The position numbers and the translations under genes are program-made. Positions 46,081-56,102 of a DNA stretch of 64,000 nucleotides are shown piece by piece. Source of the DNA: Shimazuella kribbensis DSM 45090 (GTDB lineage Bacteria; Bacillota; Bacilli; Thermoactinomycetales; Thermoactinomycetaceae); contig NZ_ATZF01000015.1 of the NCBI RefSeq assembly GCF_000428065.1, forward strand, positions 155 through 64,154, written 5' to 3'. The notes under the pieces are model-generated. The model searched no databases, was not told the origin of the DNA, and was given only the letters and a program-made list of their open reading frames with translations. Numbering within the stretch: position 1 is the stretch's first letter; each line of letters opens with the position of its first letter.

Positions 46081-46575
46081 TCATGCTTCTAACATTTTCC
46101 GCAGCTCATCACCGCTATTTTTCCACATCGTGTGATCATATTCGATCAAAAAGTTTTTCAACTGTTCTTTTTCTTCCTTCTCCATATCATCCAAGCGAAT
46201 CTTTCGTTTTAAAGCATCATCCATACGATTCACATGAAAGGCAAGATTTTTCCAACCTTTGCGCGTTTCTTTGTTTACCGCCATTGGACAAGCTGCTACT
46301 CCAGCATAGTATGGACCATTTTCATTTCGATCGACTGCTACCCACACCACCCAGTACAACTCTCCTTCTACTTCTTCACGATTGGTAGTAAATTTTATTC
46401 CTCTTTCTAGTGCACTTTTTGCATGGATTAAGCCAAGATCAATTTTCGCCTGCTCCTTGTTTACCCATAAGGCAGACAAATTGCTTAGATTCAATACACC
46501 TGTATGATAGGCACCATGCGTGGTAGATTTCCCTGTAACAATTTGAAATTGTGGCTTTTGTTTTTTTTCATCCAT
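46081..46575 (-). CDS. ywhD: YwhD-family protein
   Basis: 164 residues; FQIVTGKSTTHGAYHTGVLNL at the start and the ERGIKFTTNREEV segment are typical of YwhD, a small cytosolic protein conserved beside pbpG in Bacillales, function unknown. AGGAGGTCTCTTAAG precedes the ATG. It lies 21 bases downstream of the kinase gene and may share its transcript. Confidence 0.85.
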   Translation of the reverse strand: MDEKKQKPQFQIVTGKSTTHGAYHTGVLNLSNLSALWVNKEQAKIDLGLIHAKSALERGIKFTTNREEVEGELYWVVWVAVDRNENGPYYAGVAACPMAVNKETRKGWKNLAFHVNRMDDALKRKIRLDDMEKEEKEQLKNFLIEYDHTMWKNSGDELRKMLEA

Positions 46576-46596
46576 CTTAAGAGACCTCCTGTTTAA

Positions 46597-48321
46597 CTAA
46601 CTAATCTCTAGATTAGCCTCTAAGTTGGGTTCCATACAAGAGGAATCTTCCATAACTCTGGGGATATGAATGTGGAAAGTAGTTCCTCTACCTGGGAGGC
46701 TTGTCATATGGATCTGACCACCATGATCCGTGATAATACGATGACAAATAGATAATCCCATCCCTGTTCCCTCATCTTTTGTTGTAAAAAACGGATCGAA
46801 GATACGGTTCATGTTTTCAGGTTTGATCCCTTCTCCGCTATCGTGAATATGAATACATACCCGATCACGCATTTCCTTCCAACTCAACTCTACCCTGCCT
46901 TTTACGACTAATGCATCCAACCCATTCTGTATCAAGTTAATGAGTACTTGTTTTAACTGTTCTCCATCTGCTTCCATTTGGACAGGAGATTTTGGTGGTA
47001 CACAAGTAAGTTCATGTCCCATCAAAATTGCTTTTGGCTCCATCAAGCTAAAAACATCATTCATCAACTGATCTAAATTAAAAGTAGAATATTTAGTAGG
47101 ACGAATCTCACTCAGGTTCAAGAATTGTCTCAATAAATCATTAATTCGGTCAATTTCCGGAAGGATAATAGACTCCCATTTCTTCACTTCACTCGATTCT
47201 TTAGCAGAAATTTGAACAAAACCTCGAATCGAAGTCAATGGATTCCGTATCTCATGTGCAAGGCCAGCTGCCAACTGTCCTACAGCCGAAAGTTTTTCCA
47301 AATGACGACGCTTTTCTTCTTCGTTATGCCGAACACGTCTTTGTTCAATCGACAATCTCTCTTCTGCTCTTCGAATTAATTCATCTGCATTTTTTGCATC
47401 TTCTGGGTACGTAGCAGTTCCGATGCAGTACCTTAGATAAGGAAGTTGATTACGTAGTTCTTCCATTACTATGTCAATAGATTGAAGAACGTTCCGCAAA
47501 TCTTTATTGTCTGCTAGAAGACCAATAGCAAATTGATCACCATCATACCTAGCTAAATGTACGTATGGAGGCAAGTACTTCTTTAAATAGGAACCTAAGC
47601 GAATGAGTAGCTGATCTCCAAATTCGATGCCTTCTTTCATATTAATACGTTTGAAGTCAGCAAGATCAATACTGATTACGTGATAAGATTCATGGTTGCA
47701 ACACTTCTCTAAACCTCTGTGAACTTGTTCTTGAAAACCACCTAGATTGTATAGACCCGTTAAATAGTCTCTTCGATATGTTTCTTCGATTTCATCGTTA
47801 TAATCCCAAAGTCGATGTTGGGCTTCTTTTAACTTATTGACTAAATGAAGATTTTTCCCACGAATCAAACGAAGTTCATGAAAAGCATGTCTTACTTTGC
47901 CACCAATCCAACTTACCAGCACAAATGTAATAAACTTCGCGGCCATATCATAATTTTGGCTAGAATACCACGAAGTAGATGCCTTCAGCCCGAGGTATGC
48001 ACCTGCAAAAAGCAGAGTCATAACGCTAATACGCTCTCGATCTGACCGCACCAGAACAATTCCAAATACAATTAAATAGATTGGAAAAATAGATAGTTTC
48101 ATTGATAATGTATCAATCACTGCGACCATAAAAAGAACACAGAACATATAAAGATATCTAGGTAATCTTGCAATAATACGATTACTGATCAAAAGCAAGC
48201 CAGCTAACAAGATAATAGACGCAGATAAAATAATACTATATAAAAGAGGATGACTAACAAACCATGGATCAAAGATGTGATATAGGAAACGAGTATAAAA
48301 ACGCTGACAATCTTCTTGCAA
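46597..48321 (-). CDS. Membrane histidine kinase with a degenerate GGDEF domain (sporulation-kinase-like)
   Basis: 574 residues (TTG start, AGGAGGATCGAAC). Six or seven membrane segments in residues ~20-155, a coiled coil, then a diguanylate-cyclase fold (~180-335, RRDYLTGLYNLGGF) whose active-site loop reads YDGDQF instead of GGDEF, so it is probably catalytically dead. HisKA with phospho-acceptor HEIRNPLTSIRGF near 360 and HATPase (NLIQNGLDAL, DSGEGI, GTGMGLS) follow. The H-box resembles KinA/KinB-type kinases that feed the Spo0A phosphorelay. No response regulator is adjacent, as for phosphorelay kinases. Confidence 0.85.
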   Translation of the reverse strand: MQEDCQRFYTRFLYHIFDPWFVSHPLLYSIILSASIILLAGLLLISNRIIARLPRYLYMFCVLFMVAVIDTLSMKLSIFPIYLIVFGIVLVRSDRERISVMTLLFAGAYLGLKASTSWYSSQNYDMAAKFITFVLVSWIGGKVRHAFHELRLIRGKNLHLVNKLKEAQHRLWDYNDEIEETYRRDYLTGLYNLGGFQEQVHRGLEKCCNHESYHVISIDLADFKRINMKEGIEFGDQLLIRLGSYLKKYLPPYVHLARYDGDQFAIGLLADNKDLRNVLQSIDIVMEELRNQLPYLRYCIGTATYPEDAKNADELIRRAEERLSIEQRRVRHNEEEKRRHLEKLSAVGQLAAGLAHEIRNPLTSIRGFVQISAKESSEVKKWESIILPEIDRINDLLRQFLNLSEIRPTKYSTFNLDQLMNDVFSLMEPKAILMGHELTCVPPKSPVQMEADGEQLKQVLINLIQNGLDALVVKGRVELSWKEMRDRVCIHIHDSGEGIKPENMNRIFDPFFTTKDEGTGMGLSICHRIITDHGGQIHMTSLPGRGTTFHIHIPRVMEDSSCMEPNLEANLEIS

Positions 48322-48657
48322 GTTCGATCCTCCTATTCTCGATAAACCATATGCACCAATGAATTAATTACAATCTTTACTTTTTCATTACACGAGGTAT
48401 TTCAACTTGTTTCCACTTTTTCTGTGAAAAATCCTCCTATTACTGGTTTTTTCGACAAAACATATCAAATTTCGATAACATTAAATATGTTACAAATTTT
48501 TGAAATTAAAGATTTCTTTTCTAATTCAATGCTTAATATATATGTTTTCATACATAATAGAATTGATAAATATTTGGGTTTGTCTATTTCATGAATAGTG
48601 GGCAAAAAAAATACTTTTCCTCATAATGGGAAAAGCACGTGAGGGATATCTCTACCC
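48322..48657. other. 336-base stretch without a gene
   Basis: AT-rich DNA between the kinase and the ribbon-helix-helix gene. The only structures are CTTTTCC/GGAAAAG (about 48612-48634) and GAGGG/CCCTC next to it, a likely terminator for transcripts from the upstream gene on the minus strand. Confidence 0.4.
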
Positions 48658-49233
48658 TCAACCCATGTAGTTAACTAAATGTGTAAAACCTTTTTCGTCA
48701 CGAACCTCTTTTTTTTCCGCTTCTGGTTGTTGATTGGCCACTTTATCCCACATTGGATATGCTTCTTCAACTGAAACTTGTTCTCTTTTGAGTAAAGTCA
48801 ATTTTTGAGCATCATCACCATAAGCATACATTGCTTGAGGTTCATTTACATATGCTGCTTGTCCAACATGTCGAGGAACAAAGAGTTGTTGATCTTGAAG
48901 TAAAGTATGGACAACTGTTTCTTTTAGAATATTTTTAATTTCCTCGCTACGGTAACCGCTTTCTAAGTTCTTGATCCATTGGTATACAGGGCCATCGTCT
49001 GGAGTGAAGGTCACATTGCGTTGAGTTGGAACGTAATCACTTTTCGTTTGGATTTGTTCTTTTAACATACGCGGATCGCAAATGGATTGTAATGGAAAAT
49101 AATTGTTACGAAGATAAGATTGAATACAATATTTTACCAACATTGGAAACTGACCTTTTGGAAGAATTTCATACCAATAACGAACGAGACGATCCTTTTT
49201 TCCTAGATATACCCCAACAGTAATTGATGACAT
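48658..49233 (-). CDS. Ribbon-helix-helix protein (StbB/ParR-like N-terminus)
   Basis: 191 residues from ATG 49233 (AAAGGTG); a TTG seven codons upstream is possible. The first ~50 residues, VGVYLGKKDRLVRYWYEILP then KGQFPMLVKYCIQSYLR, resemble the RHH DNA-binding domain of plasmid StbB/ParR proteins, where a LPKG turn precedes the second helix. The remaining ~140 residues are not recognised. No partner motor gene (ParM/AlfA type) is adjacent, so a partition role is not supported here; a transcription factor is equally possible. Confidence 0.55.
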   Translation of the reverse strand: MSSITVGVYLGKKDRLVRYWYEILPKGQFPMLVKYCIQSYLRNNYFPLQSICDPRMLKEQIQTKSDYVPTQRNVTFTPDDGPVYQWIKNLESGYRSEEIKNILKETVVHTLLQDQQLFVPRHVGQAAYVNEPQAMYAYGDDAQKLTLLKREQVSVEEAYPMWDKVANQQPEAEKKEVRDEKGFTHLVNYMG

Positions 49234-49404
49234 GGTAAACACACCTTTATCCAAAATTTTGTTCTTAATCTAATTTAACAAACTTAAATGCTAAACAATT
49301 AAATTTGTTAAATTACTTTGAATTAATAATTATGGTAGCAGTATCCAATAGTCTGCGTCAACAGAATACTTTGTCGAATAAGCTCGTATATGCTCGGAAA
49401 CGAA

Positions 49405-49436
49405 AAAAACATGCTTTTCGCATGTTAATTTTCTGT
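49405..49436. terminator. Hairpin terminator
   Basis: AACATGC and GCATGTT pair around TTTTC, with A's before and TTTT after. Confidence 0.65.
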
Positions 49437-49490
49437 TACAACAGCAAAGATCATCCTTCAAAATAACCAAAAATGGTAAATTTCAACCAA

Positions 49491-50240
49491 TTATATAATC
49501 AATTTGTGATTTTTTCTTATTTTGTTATACATTTGCAAATTTTTTAATTTACGGAACATTCCATAGGTAGGTCTTGTATTCACCTCAAAAATCCATATGT
49601 TGCCAAAGTCGTCCATACCTGCATCAATCCCCAGTTCTCTAAGCCCTTTAAAGCGTTCGGATAAGGCATTAGCAACACAATAAGCCATTTTCTTTAGCTC
49701 TATCATTTTTTGAGATGCGCTACTTGTGCAAACTTGAATTACAGCATCTTTTGCAGTATATGGTTTGCCACCTTTACAGAAGTTCGTCACGATTTTACCT
49801 GGAGCAGCTAACTTAGCAGCCATTCCAGTCAATTCCCAATCTTTATCAATTCGCTGCAACATCAACCGAATATCAAAAGGTCTACCATTTATTTCAGCTA
49901 AAGGTATTCCTTGTTGGATTAAATACCGATGCCCAGGCTTTAAGTAAGTATCAATAAGGGAATGTACTTGGTCCATAGGTACTATTTTATGGTGTTTTAG
50001 ACTTTTACATTCTACAAGCCCTCTCTTACCTTTTTTTACCCGAATAATACCTACTCCACCACCGCCTTTATCCGGTTTCACAAAAACTGTTCCATATTTA
50101 TCAAGCATGGAAAGAAGTTGGTCATCTCGGTACCAAACCGTTTTTGGTATATAAGATTTCAGCCTGCTATCTTGCTCTAAAATGATGGTTTTTAGCCTTT
50201 TACTTGCAATTTGTTGGAACACTCTCTTTTTCATGACCAT
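49491..50240 (-). CDS. YheC/YheD-family spore-coat-associated ATP-grasp protein
   Basis: 249 residues, shorter than full YheC/YheD (about 360-450) but covering the ATP-grasp core: VFVKPDKGGGGVGI, then RPFDIRLMLQ, and the metal-binding IFEVNTRPTYGMF. B. subtilis YheC and YheD are sporulation (sigma-E) proteins of the spore coat. GGGGAGGCAAGAAC precedes the ATG. It is a single gene upstream of and divergent from walR. Confidence 0.8.
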   Translation of the reverse strand: MVMKKRVFQQIASKRLKTIILEQDSRLKSYIPKTVWYRDDQLLSMLDKYGTVFVKPDKGGGGVGIIRVKKGKRGLVECKSLKHHKIVPMDQVHSLIDTYLKPGHRYLIQQGIPLAEINGRPFDIRLMLQRIDKDWELTGMAAKLAAPGKIVTNFCKGGKPYTAKDAVIQVCTSSASQKMIELKKMAYCVANALSERFKGLRELGIDAGMDDFGNIWIFEVNTRPTYGMFRKLKNLQMYNKIRKNHKLII

Positions 50241-50338
50241 GTTCTTGCCTCCCCTAAAAACATCCTATTCGGCAAATAGCTAGGTAGTTAGCCCATTTTC
50301 CCCATTTCTTGTCCATCAAAAATTCAAAACATACTCTT

Positions 50339-50367
50339 TTGACATAAGTTGTTTTCTTACATCTAAT
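50339..50367 (+). promoter_or_regulatory. Sigma-A promoter of the wal operon
   Basis: TTGACA (50339-50344), 17 bases, TCTAAT (50362-50367). About 40 bases before the walR start. Confidence 0.7.
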
Positions 50368-50406
50368 TATGCGAAAATAGCTTTATCTGTGAAACGGGAG
50401 TTGGGT

Positions 50407-51126
50407 ATGTTGAATGCAAAGATTTTAGTAGTGGAAGATGAAAAACCGATAGCGGATATCATAAAATTTAACCTTGAAAAAGAAGGATACCAAGTAGAGT
50501 GTGTACATGATGGGGATGAGGCTATTGAAAAAGCACTTGCAACTCCTCCCGATTTAATGTTACTTGATTTGATGTTACCTGGCTCTGACGGCATAGAGGT
50601 ATGTCGTAGAGTACGACAAGTATCTGATCTGCCAATCATTATGCTAACCGCAAAAGATTCTGAAGTTGACAAAGTGATTGGGCTAGAGATGGGTGCAGAT
50701 GATTATGTCACAAAACCATTTAGTAATCGTGAACTACTTGCACGCGTAAAAGCAAATTTACGCCGTAGTAAGCAATCAGATGAAAAAACAACCATAAAGG
50801 CACCAGATAAAAATATATTAGCCATTGGGGATATGTCGATTGATGGAACTAGTTTTGTCGTTAAAAAGAGAGAAAAGACGATCGACTTAACACATCGAGA
50901 GTTTGAGTTGTTACTCTACTTATCGAAACACCTGAATCAAGTATTGACTCGAGAACACCTTTTGCAATCTGTTTGGGGATATGACTACTTTGGGGACGTT
51001 CGTACAGTAGATGTAACGATTCGCAGACTACGAGAAAAAATCGAAGATGATCCTGGAGCACCAAGTTACATCATAACCAGACGTGGAATTGGATACACCA
51101 TGCGAAACCCACAGTTGGAGTATTGA
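50407..51126 (+). CDS. walR: Response regulator WalR
   Basis: 239 residues from ATG 50407 with GGGAG six bases upstream. OmpR-type: receiver with acidic pocket EDE, phospho-acceptor Asp in [10 protein letters not shown], and Lys in VTKPF; C-terminal winged helix ending [12 protein letters not shown]. It directs cell-wall metabolism genes with WalK and is normally essential. First gene of the conserved walRKHIJ-htrA operon. Confidence 0.97.
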   Translation: MLNAKILVVEDEKPIADIIKFNLEKEGYQVECVHDGDEAIEKALATPPDLMLLDLMLPGSDGIEVCRRVRQVSDLPIIMLTAKDSEVDKVIGLEMGADDYVTKPFSNRELLARVKANLRRSKQSDEKTTIKAPDKNILAIGDMSIDGTSFVVKKREKTIDLTHREFELLLYLSKHLNQVLTREHLLQSVWGYDYFGDVRTVDVTIRRLREKIEDDPGAPSYIITRRGIGYTMRNPQLEY

Positions 51127-51130
51127 AACC

Positions 51131-52951
51131 ATGTTTCAAGCATTTAAAAATCTACAATGGAAGTTAGTAGTCATTTTCTCGTTGTTAATTCTCATCTCTG
51201 TTCAATTAATCGGAGTTACCTTTATTAGTTCCCTACAAAAGTTTTACTCGGATGACTTTATCGAAAGTTTGCGATCACAAGCAAATTTATTATATGACCC
51301 TTTAATACAGGTGTTGGTAGAAAATAAAAGCCCAGCAGATACAAAAACAGAACTGGATAAAAAACTCAAACAACTGCTTTTTCTTAATACAAAAACCGGA
51401 ACTACTACCACAGTAGAAATGGAAATATTGGACGAACAAGGATATGTTCTAAGTTCTAGTACCGAAAACTCCAAAAATATAGGGAAAAAGAATCTACGCG
51501 CACAAAATTCAACAGGTAAGCTGGACTCCACGTTCATTCGTAAAGATCGAGCTACAGGAAGAGACTATCAAACATATATCAAACATCTAGAAAACGAAAA
51601 TCAACAGCGTATAGGTACCATTTATATTGAAGCATCCCTTGATCCGATCTACGCCAAAATTCGCAGTATAGGAAAGCTTTTATTTCAATCTGCTTCTGTA
51701 ACATTGATTACTACTGCTATTTTGATTATTGTGCTCTCACAAACTATCACTACACCACTAAAAGAAATTACAAAACAAGCAACAGCAATGGCAGCTGGTG
51801 ACTTTAATCAGCAAGTCGCCGTAAAAAGTGATGATGAGATAGGCCGACTGGCTCGAGCATTCAACTATCTTGCAGCACATTTGAGACGAGCCCTGTCACA
51901 AAATGAAGAAGAACGTGAAAAACTTGAAACGGTACTAGCAAATATGAGCGATGGGGTAATTGCTACAGATCACAAAGGAAATATCATTGTAAAAAATAGA
52001 TGGGTAGAAAAAATGATTGGCCACGATATTGGATTAGGAGATCGTCTAAAAGATGTCCTTCCAATGGAAGAAGATATATCCTTTCCGCTTGATCATGTCC
52101 ATGAAGCCTATATCGAGTTACACCCAAATAATCCAGATGCGTTTATGATGCTAAAAGCAACTTTTACTCCTATTAAAAGGGGAGACAAAGAATTAGTTGG
52201 TCTCATTGCTGTTCTAAGTGATGTAACGGAGGAAGAAAAGTTAGACAGGCAACGTAAAGACTTTGTCGCAAATGTATCTCATGAATTGAGAACACCACTG
52301 ACTACCATTAAAAGTTATCTAGAAGCGTTAAAAGATGGGGCAATCCACCAACCTGATATTGCCACCCATTTTTTAAATGTAGCTGATACAGAGGCCGAAC
52401 GAATGGCTCGGTTAATCAGTGATCTCTTACAGTTATCTCGTTTGGATGCACGTAAATCCCATTTTGAACAGCAACCTATTTCAATTCCTCATCTACTTCA
52501 ACCTGTTTATGAACGCTTTTCGATGACTTGCAAACAAAAAGACATCACTTTACGCTTAGAAGTAGATGAGCATCTACCAACGGTTGTGGTAGACCGAGAT
52601 AAAATGGATCAAGTACTTGACAATGTAATCTCCAATGCGGTCAAATATACACCCATAAACGGTACCATTACCATTAAGGCTGTAAAAGTGGAGTCCGATA
52701 AAATACAAATTTCGATTGCAGATACTGGTCTTGGCATTCCTAAAAAAGACTTAAACCGCCTGTTCGAACGTTTCTACCGCGTAGACAAAGCTAGATCAAG
52801 GACACTTGGCGGAACCGGTTTGGGATTATCTATTGCCCAGGAAATAATTCATGCTCATAAAGGCGAAATATGGATCGAGAGTGAATATGAACAGGGGACA
52901 ACAGTCTTCTTTACTTTACCGATAAGGAGCGAGGCTAATGGCATTAATTAA
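51131..52951 (+). CDS. walK: Sensor histidine kinase WalK
   Basis: 606 residues from ATG 51131 (GGAG 10 bases upstream). Two membrane segments around an extracytoplasmic Cache-like sensor (~40-190), HAMP (~210-265), PAS (~275-370), HisKA with FVANVSHELRTPLTT, and HATPase (NVISNAVKYTP, DTGLGIP, GGTGLGLSI). Phosphorylates WalR. Its 3' end overlaps walH by 14 bases. Confidence 0.97.
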   Translation: MFQAFKNLQWKLVVIFSLLILISVQLIGVTFISSLQKFYSDDFIESLRSQANLLYDPLIQVLVENKSPADTKTELDKKLKQLLFLNTKTGTTTTVEMEILDEQGYVLSSSTENSKNIGKKNLRAQNSTGKLDSTFIRKDRATGRDYQTYIKHLENENQQRIGTIYIEASLDPIYAKIRSIGKLLFQSASVTLITTAILIIVLSQTITTPLKEITKQATAMAAGDFNQQVAVKSDDEIGRLARAFNYLAAHLRRALSQNEEEREKLETVLANMSDGVIATDHKGNIIVKNRWVEKMIGHDIGLGDRLKDVLPMEEDISFPLDHVHEAYIELHPNNPDAFMMLKATFTPIKRGDKELVGLIAVLSDVTEEEKLDRQRKDFVANVSHELRTPLTTIKSYLEALKDGAIHQPDIATHFLNVADTEAERMARLISDLLQLSRLDARKSHFEQQPISIPHLLQPVYERFSMTCKQKDITLRLEVDEHLPTVVVDRDKMDQVLDNVISNAVKYTPINGTITIKAVKVESDKIQISIADTGLGIPKKDLNRLFERFYRVDKARSRTLGGTGLGLSIAQEIIHAHKGEIWIESEYEQGTTVFFTLPIRSEANGIN

Positions 52952-54323
52952 CCGAATAAAAACCATTAGTCTAGTTATACTCGTCATTTCTAGCGTTATC
53001 TTAACGGGTGTTTTATGGTACAGCACTCCTTCGTACGATGATCAAAACATCGCATACATTCCTGCACCGTACATAGCAAAAGACAATTATGTGCAGAAAA
53101 CTTTATATCAACTAACTGCACCACCCTTTCTTATTTCGCATGAGAAAGGGAAGCATCTCATGATTACACAACAACAAAATAAGCTTTTTTCCAACTCCAT
53201 TCATGATTTATATCAAATAAAAATGGAAGGCTTTGAACTGATCACACCAACTACGGAAAACTGGAATCTTTTGTTTCAACAGGCCAATGGTCTAGAATTT
53301 TCCTTTTTGCAAGATCTACCCGTAGAACAACTAGATGCTTTCTTTTTTCATCTCTTAAAAAATGAACCTCTTTTTCAAAACTTGAATTCCATTAGTAGAG
53401 TTTGGTTCTTTGAAAATCCTTCCACAAAAAAGAGCCATATTTGGTTCATCTCGGATCAAGAAGGTAAAGTCATACAAGCAAATACAAATTTCACTAAGAA
53501 TGAATGGTCTAAAAACATAGAACAAATCAACAAAACTCCAAACTTAGTAAAACTCGATGCTGTTGCTACGAATGGAAAACAACCATGGGATAAAGCAAAT
53601 CAAAATTTGCCATTCTCTCGTATCTTATATGTGCCAAGTCAATCTATGCCAGGAACACAATACACCTATACAAAACAAAATATCAGCATTGATAGTATCA
53701 AAGAATGGTTATTTCAAGGTGATGCTATTGAACCTATTGATCTTTCGAAAAATGAATCTGTTTTTATGGATAACAACCAAATCTTAACCTTTTACAAGCA
53801 ACAATCGTATATGGTGTATGTAGACAATGCTAGGACAGATGGATCAGCAGCAAATAATGTCGCAACGGAGATTGATGTGATCAATACCAAATTTATAAGT
53901 AAACATCATGGATGGACAGGGAATTACGTCTTAGACAAATTGTCTCCACAAGATAATTCACGTCTGTACACTTTTCGTCTAATCAATCAAGCTCTGCCTG
54001 TTTATTGGGAAGGTGATAACACAAAAAATCCACAACTAGATACCATCCAACTTCAAGCAGGAACAAGTTATGCTGTGTCAAAATACATTCGATCTCTGAA
54101 CTACTTGTCTAAGAAACCGATAAAACAGATCCCCTATGCTTTACCCACCAAAGAGGCAATATGGAGTGAATTAGCTAAGAAACGGATTCCTATTACCTCT
54201 GTTAAACGAATCATTCCAATTTATCAAGCTAAAAACATATCAAAAAACCAAGTACAGCTTACTCCTTGTTGGAAAGTAGAACAGGAAAACGGTGAATGGA
54301 TTCAGATAGGAGGCGTGCAGTAA
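52938..54323 (+). CDS. walH: WalRK regulator YycH
   Basis: 461 residues. One N-terminal membrane segment (~7-27), then a large outer domain with the YycH pattern (IPAPYIAKDNYVQKTLYQL, PFSRILYVPS). YycH and YycI bind WalK in the membrane and modulate its activity. AAGGAG precedes the ATG. The stop shares a base with the walI start. Confidence 0.93.
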   Translation: MALINRIKTISLVILVISSVILTGVLWYSTPSYDDQNIAYIPAPYIAKDNYVQKTLYQLTAPPFLISHEKGKHLMITQQQNKLFSNSIHDLYQIKMEGFELITPTTENWNLLFQQANGLEFSFLQDLPVEQLDAFFFHLLKNEPLFQNLNSISRVWFFENPSTKKSHIWFISDQEGKVIQANTNFTKNEWSKNIEQINKTPNLVKLDAVATNGKQPWDKANQNLPFSRILYVPSQSMPGTQYTYTKQNISIDSIKEWLFQGDAIEPIDLSKNESVFMDNNQILTFYKQQSYMVYVDNARTDGSAANNVATEIDVINTKFISKHHGWTGNYVLDKLSPQDNSRLYTFRLINQALPVYWEGDNTKNPQLDTIQLQAGTSYAVSKYIRSLNYLSKKPIKQIPYALPTKEAIWSELAKKRIPITSVKRIIPIYQAKNISKNQVQLTPCWKVEQENGEWIQIGGVQ

Positions 54324-55066
54324 TGGATTGGCAACGAGCACAAACTTATCTGATCACCGCATTTATTTTGGTCAATCTCTTTTTGTTAATACAGATTCAA
54401 GAAACAATGGAACAAAAAAATGCTTCTCTTGCAGTCGATAAGATCAGTAACACTCAAATTAAAAGTTTACTGACGGACAATAAAATTGAACTTGATGTTC
54501 CTAGACCAAAAGATGTAGATGAACTGAAGATTTGGCAAGGAACTCCATCTAAAATAGAAGGATGGCAAGAACTAGATCACGGATACCAAAAACGTTTTAA
54601 TCATCCATCTATTGTTGTTCAAAACAAGCAACAATTAATTACAAAACTCACAAAAGAGGTTCCTTATTTCTCAGAATATCAATTGCAGTCGAAGCCCCAC
54701 AAACTTACTGGAAAATGGGTATTTGTACAACACATCGATGGTCGTCCACTTTATGATGGAAGAGTCGAGGTAGAAGTAATTAATAACCAGATACGTTCGA
54801 TGTATATGATCCACTACAACTTGCAAGAAACAACGCAGAATGTAGCTGTCACCGATTTTAATACAGCATTGTACAATTTGATCAATCACACTGCAGGTGA
54901 TAAAACCCAGCACATTAAACGGATTCAACTAGGCTATCAGTCACAAGCCTACAACAATAATACATCTCTCTTTATTCCTGTCTGGCGCTTTCAACTAGAT
55001 AATAAGCATTATGATGTACATGCCATTAGCTTTGGTTCAGTTAAGAATGTAGAAGTGGTAAAGTAA
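54323..55066 (+). CDS. walI: WalRK regulator YycI
   Basis: 247 residues from ATG 54323 (GGAGG at 54309-54313), starting MDWQRAQTYLITAFILVNLFL, the usual YycI opening and membrane anchor, with an outer domain of two YycH/YycI-type lobes. The TAATG overlap with walH implies coupled translation. Partner of YycH in control of WalK. Confidence 0.93.
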   Translation: MDWQRAQTYLITAFILVNLFLLIQIQETMEQKNASLAVDKISNTQIKSLLTDNKIELDVPRPKDVDELKIWQGTPSKIEGWQELDHGYQKRFNHPSIVVQNKQQLITKLTKEVPYFSEYQLQSKPHKLTGKWVFVQHIDGRPLYDGRVEVEVINNQIRSMYMIHYNLQETTQNVAVTDFNTALYNLINHTAGDKTQHIKRIQLGYQSQAYNNNTSLFIPVWRFQLDNKHYDVHAISFGSVKNVEVVK

Positions 55067-55139
55067 TGGTCTCCATGAAAAAATCCACTGAAGATTTATT
55101 TTTAAAGAAAAATGGAAGTTATAGATAGGGGTATTTACG

Positions 55140-55955
55140 GTGAAGTTTAGTGTATTAGCAAGTGGTAGCTCTGGCAATTCCCTTTATGTAGAAACGGAAA
55201 ATACTCGTCTCCTGGTAGATGCTGGTTTGAGTGGCAAACAATTGGGGCAAAGGCTCGCTCAAATCGGGGTAAAAGCCGAAAGCCTTACTGCTATCCTCGT
55301 ATCCCATGAGCATATAGATCATGTAAAGGGACTTGGTGTAATGGCAAGAAGATATCAACTTCCTATCTATCTAAACGAAGCAACCCATCAACATCTTCCA
55401 TCCAGTGTTGGGGATATTCCCTCGTCGTTGGTTCATTTTATGGAGACAGGAGCTTCCCTTTCTATTGCGGATATTGGTATTGAATCTATCGCTATCTCCC
55501 ACGACGCAGCAGAACCGATGGGATTTCGTTTCTTTGAAAAGGAAGAATCACTTGCTATTGTGACGGACCTTGGCTATGTGAACGAGAAAATTATTCGTGC
55601 GTTAGAAGGCGTCCATAGTTTGATTTGGGAAAGCAATCACGATGTCAACATGTTGCGAATGGGAAGTTATCCTTGGAATGTCAAGCGTAGAATTCTAGGT
55701 GATACTGGACACCTATCCAATGAAGATTCTGCTGCTGCTCTCCAAGAAATCGTACAGGGAATAGGAGAACAAGTATTTCTTGCTCATTTAAGTCAAGACA
55801 ACAACCTACTGGAATTGGCTCATCTCACTGTTAAAAATGTACTGAAAGAAGCGGGCCTCCATGTTGGCACAGATATCAAATTACACGAGACATATCCGGA
55901 TCGCGCCACTTCTTTACAAGAAGTTAAGATAAAAACAACGATAGCGAGTGCATAA
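55140..55955 (+). CDS. walJ: Metallo-beta-lactamase-fold hydrolase WalJ (YycJ)
   Basis: 271 residues, GTG start at 55140 after GATAGGGG. MBL motif SHEHIDHVKG (HxHxDH), ITVTDLGYV-like segment and HLSN/AHLSQDN ligands. YycJ proteins are linked to coordination of cell wall and DNA metabolism (5'-exonuclease activity in B. anthracis). Fixed fifth position of the wal operon. Confidence 0.93.
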   Translation: MKFSVLASGSSGNSLYVETENTRLLVDAGLSGKQLGQRLAQIGVKAESLTAILVSHEHIDHVKGLGVMARRYQLPIYLNEATHQHLPSSVGDIPSSLVHFMETGASLSIADIGIESIAISHDAAEPMGFRFFEKEESLAIVTDLGYVNEKIIRALEGVHSLIWESNHDVNMLRMGSYPWNVKRRILGDTGHLSNEDSAAALQEIVQGIGEQVFLAHLSQDNNLLELAHLTVKNVLKEAGLHVGTDIKLHETYPDRATSLQEVKIKTTIASA

Positions 55956-56102
55956 GTTGCATATTCTATTATGTAGTTTCAAATACTTTATAGGTAGGTG
56001 TGAAAATATAACTTTCATTAATTTACCGAATGAACTAAGCCCAGCATCAGAACTTAGTGGCTAGTTTTCTTTCATAATGATCTCGTCAAGGGGGGAATCT
56101 TT

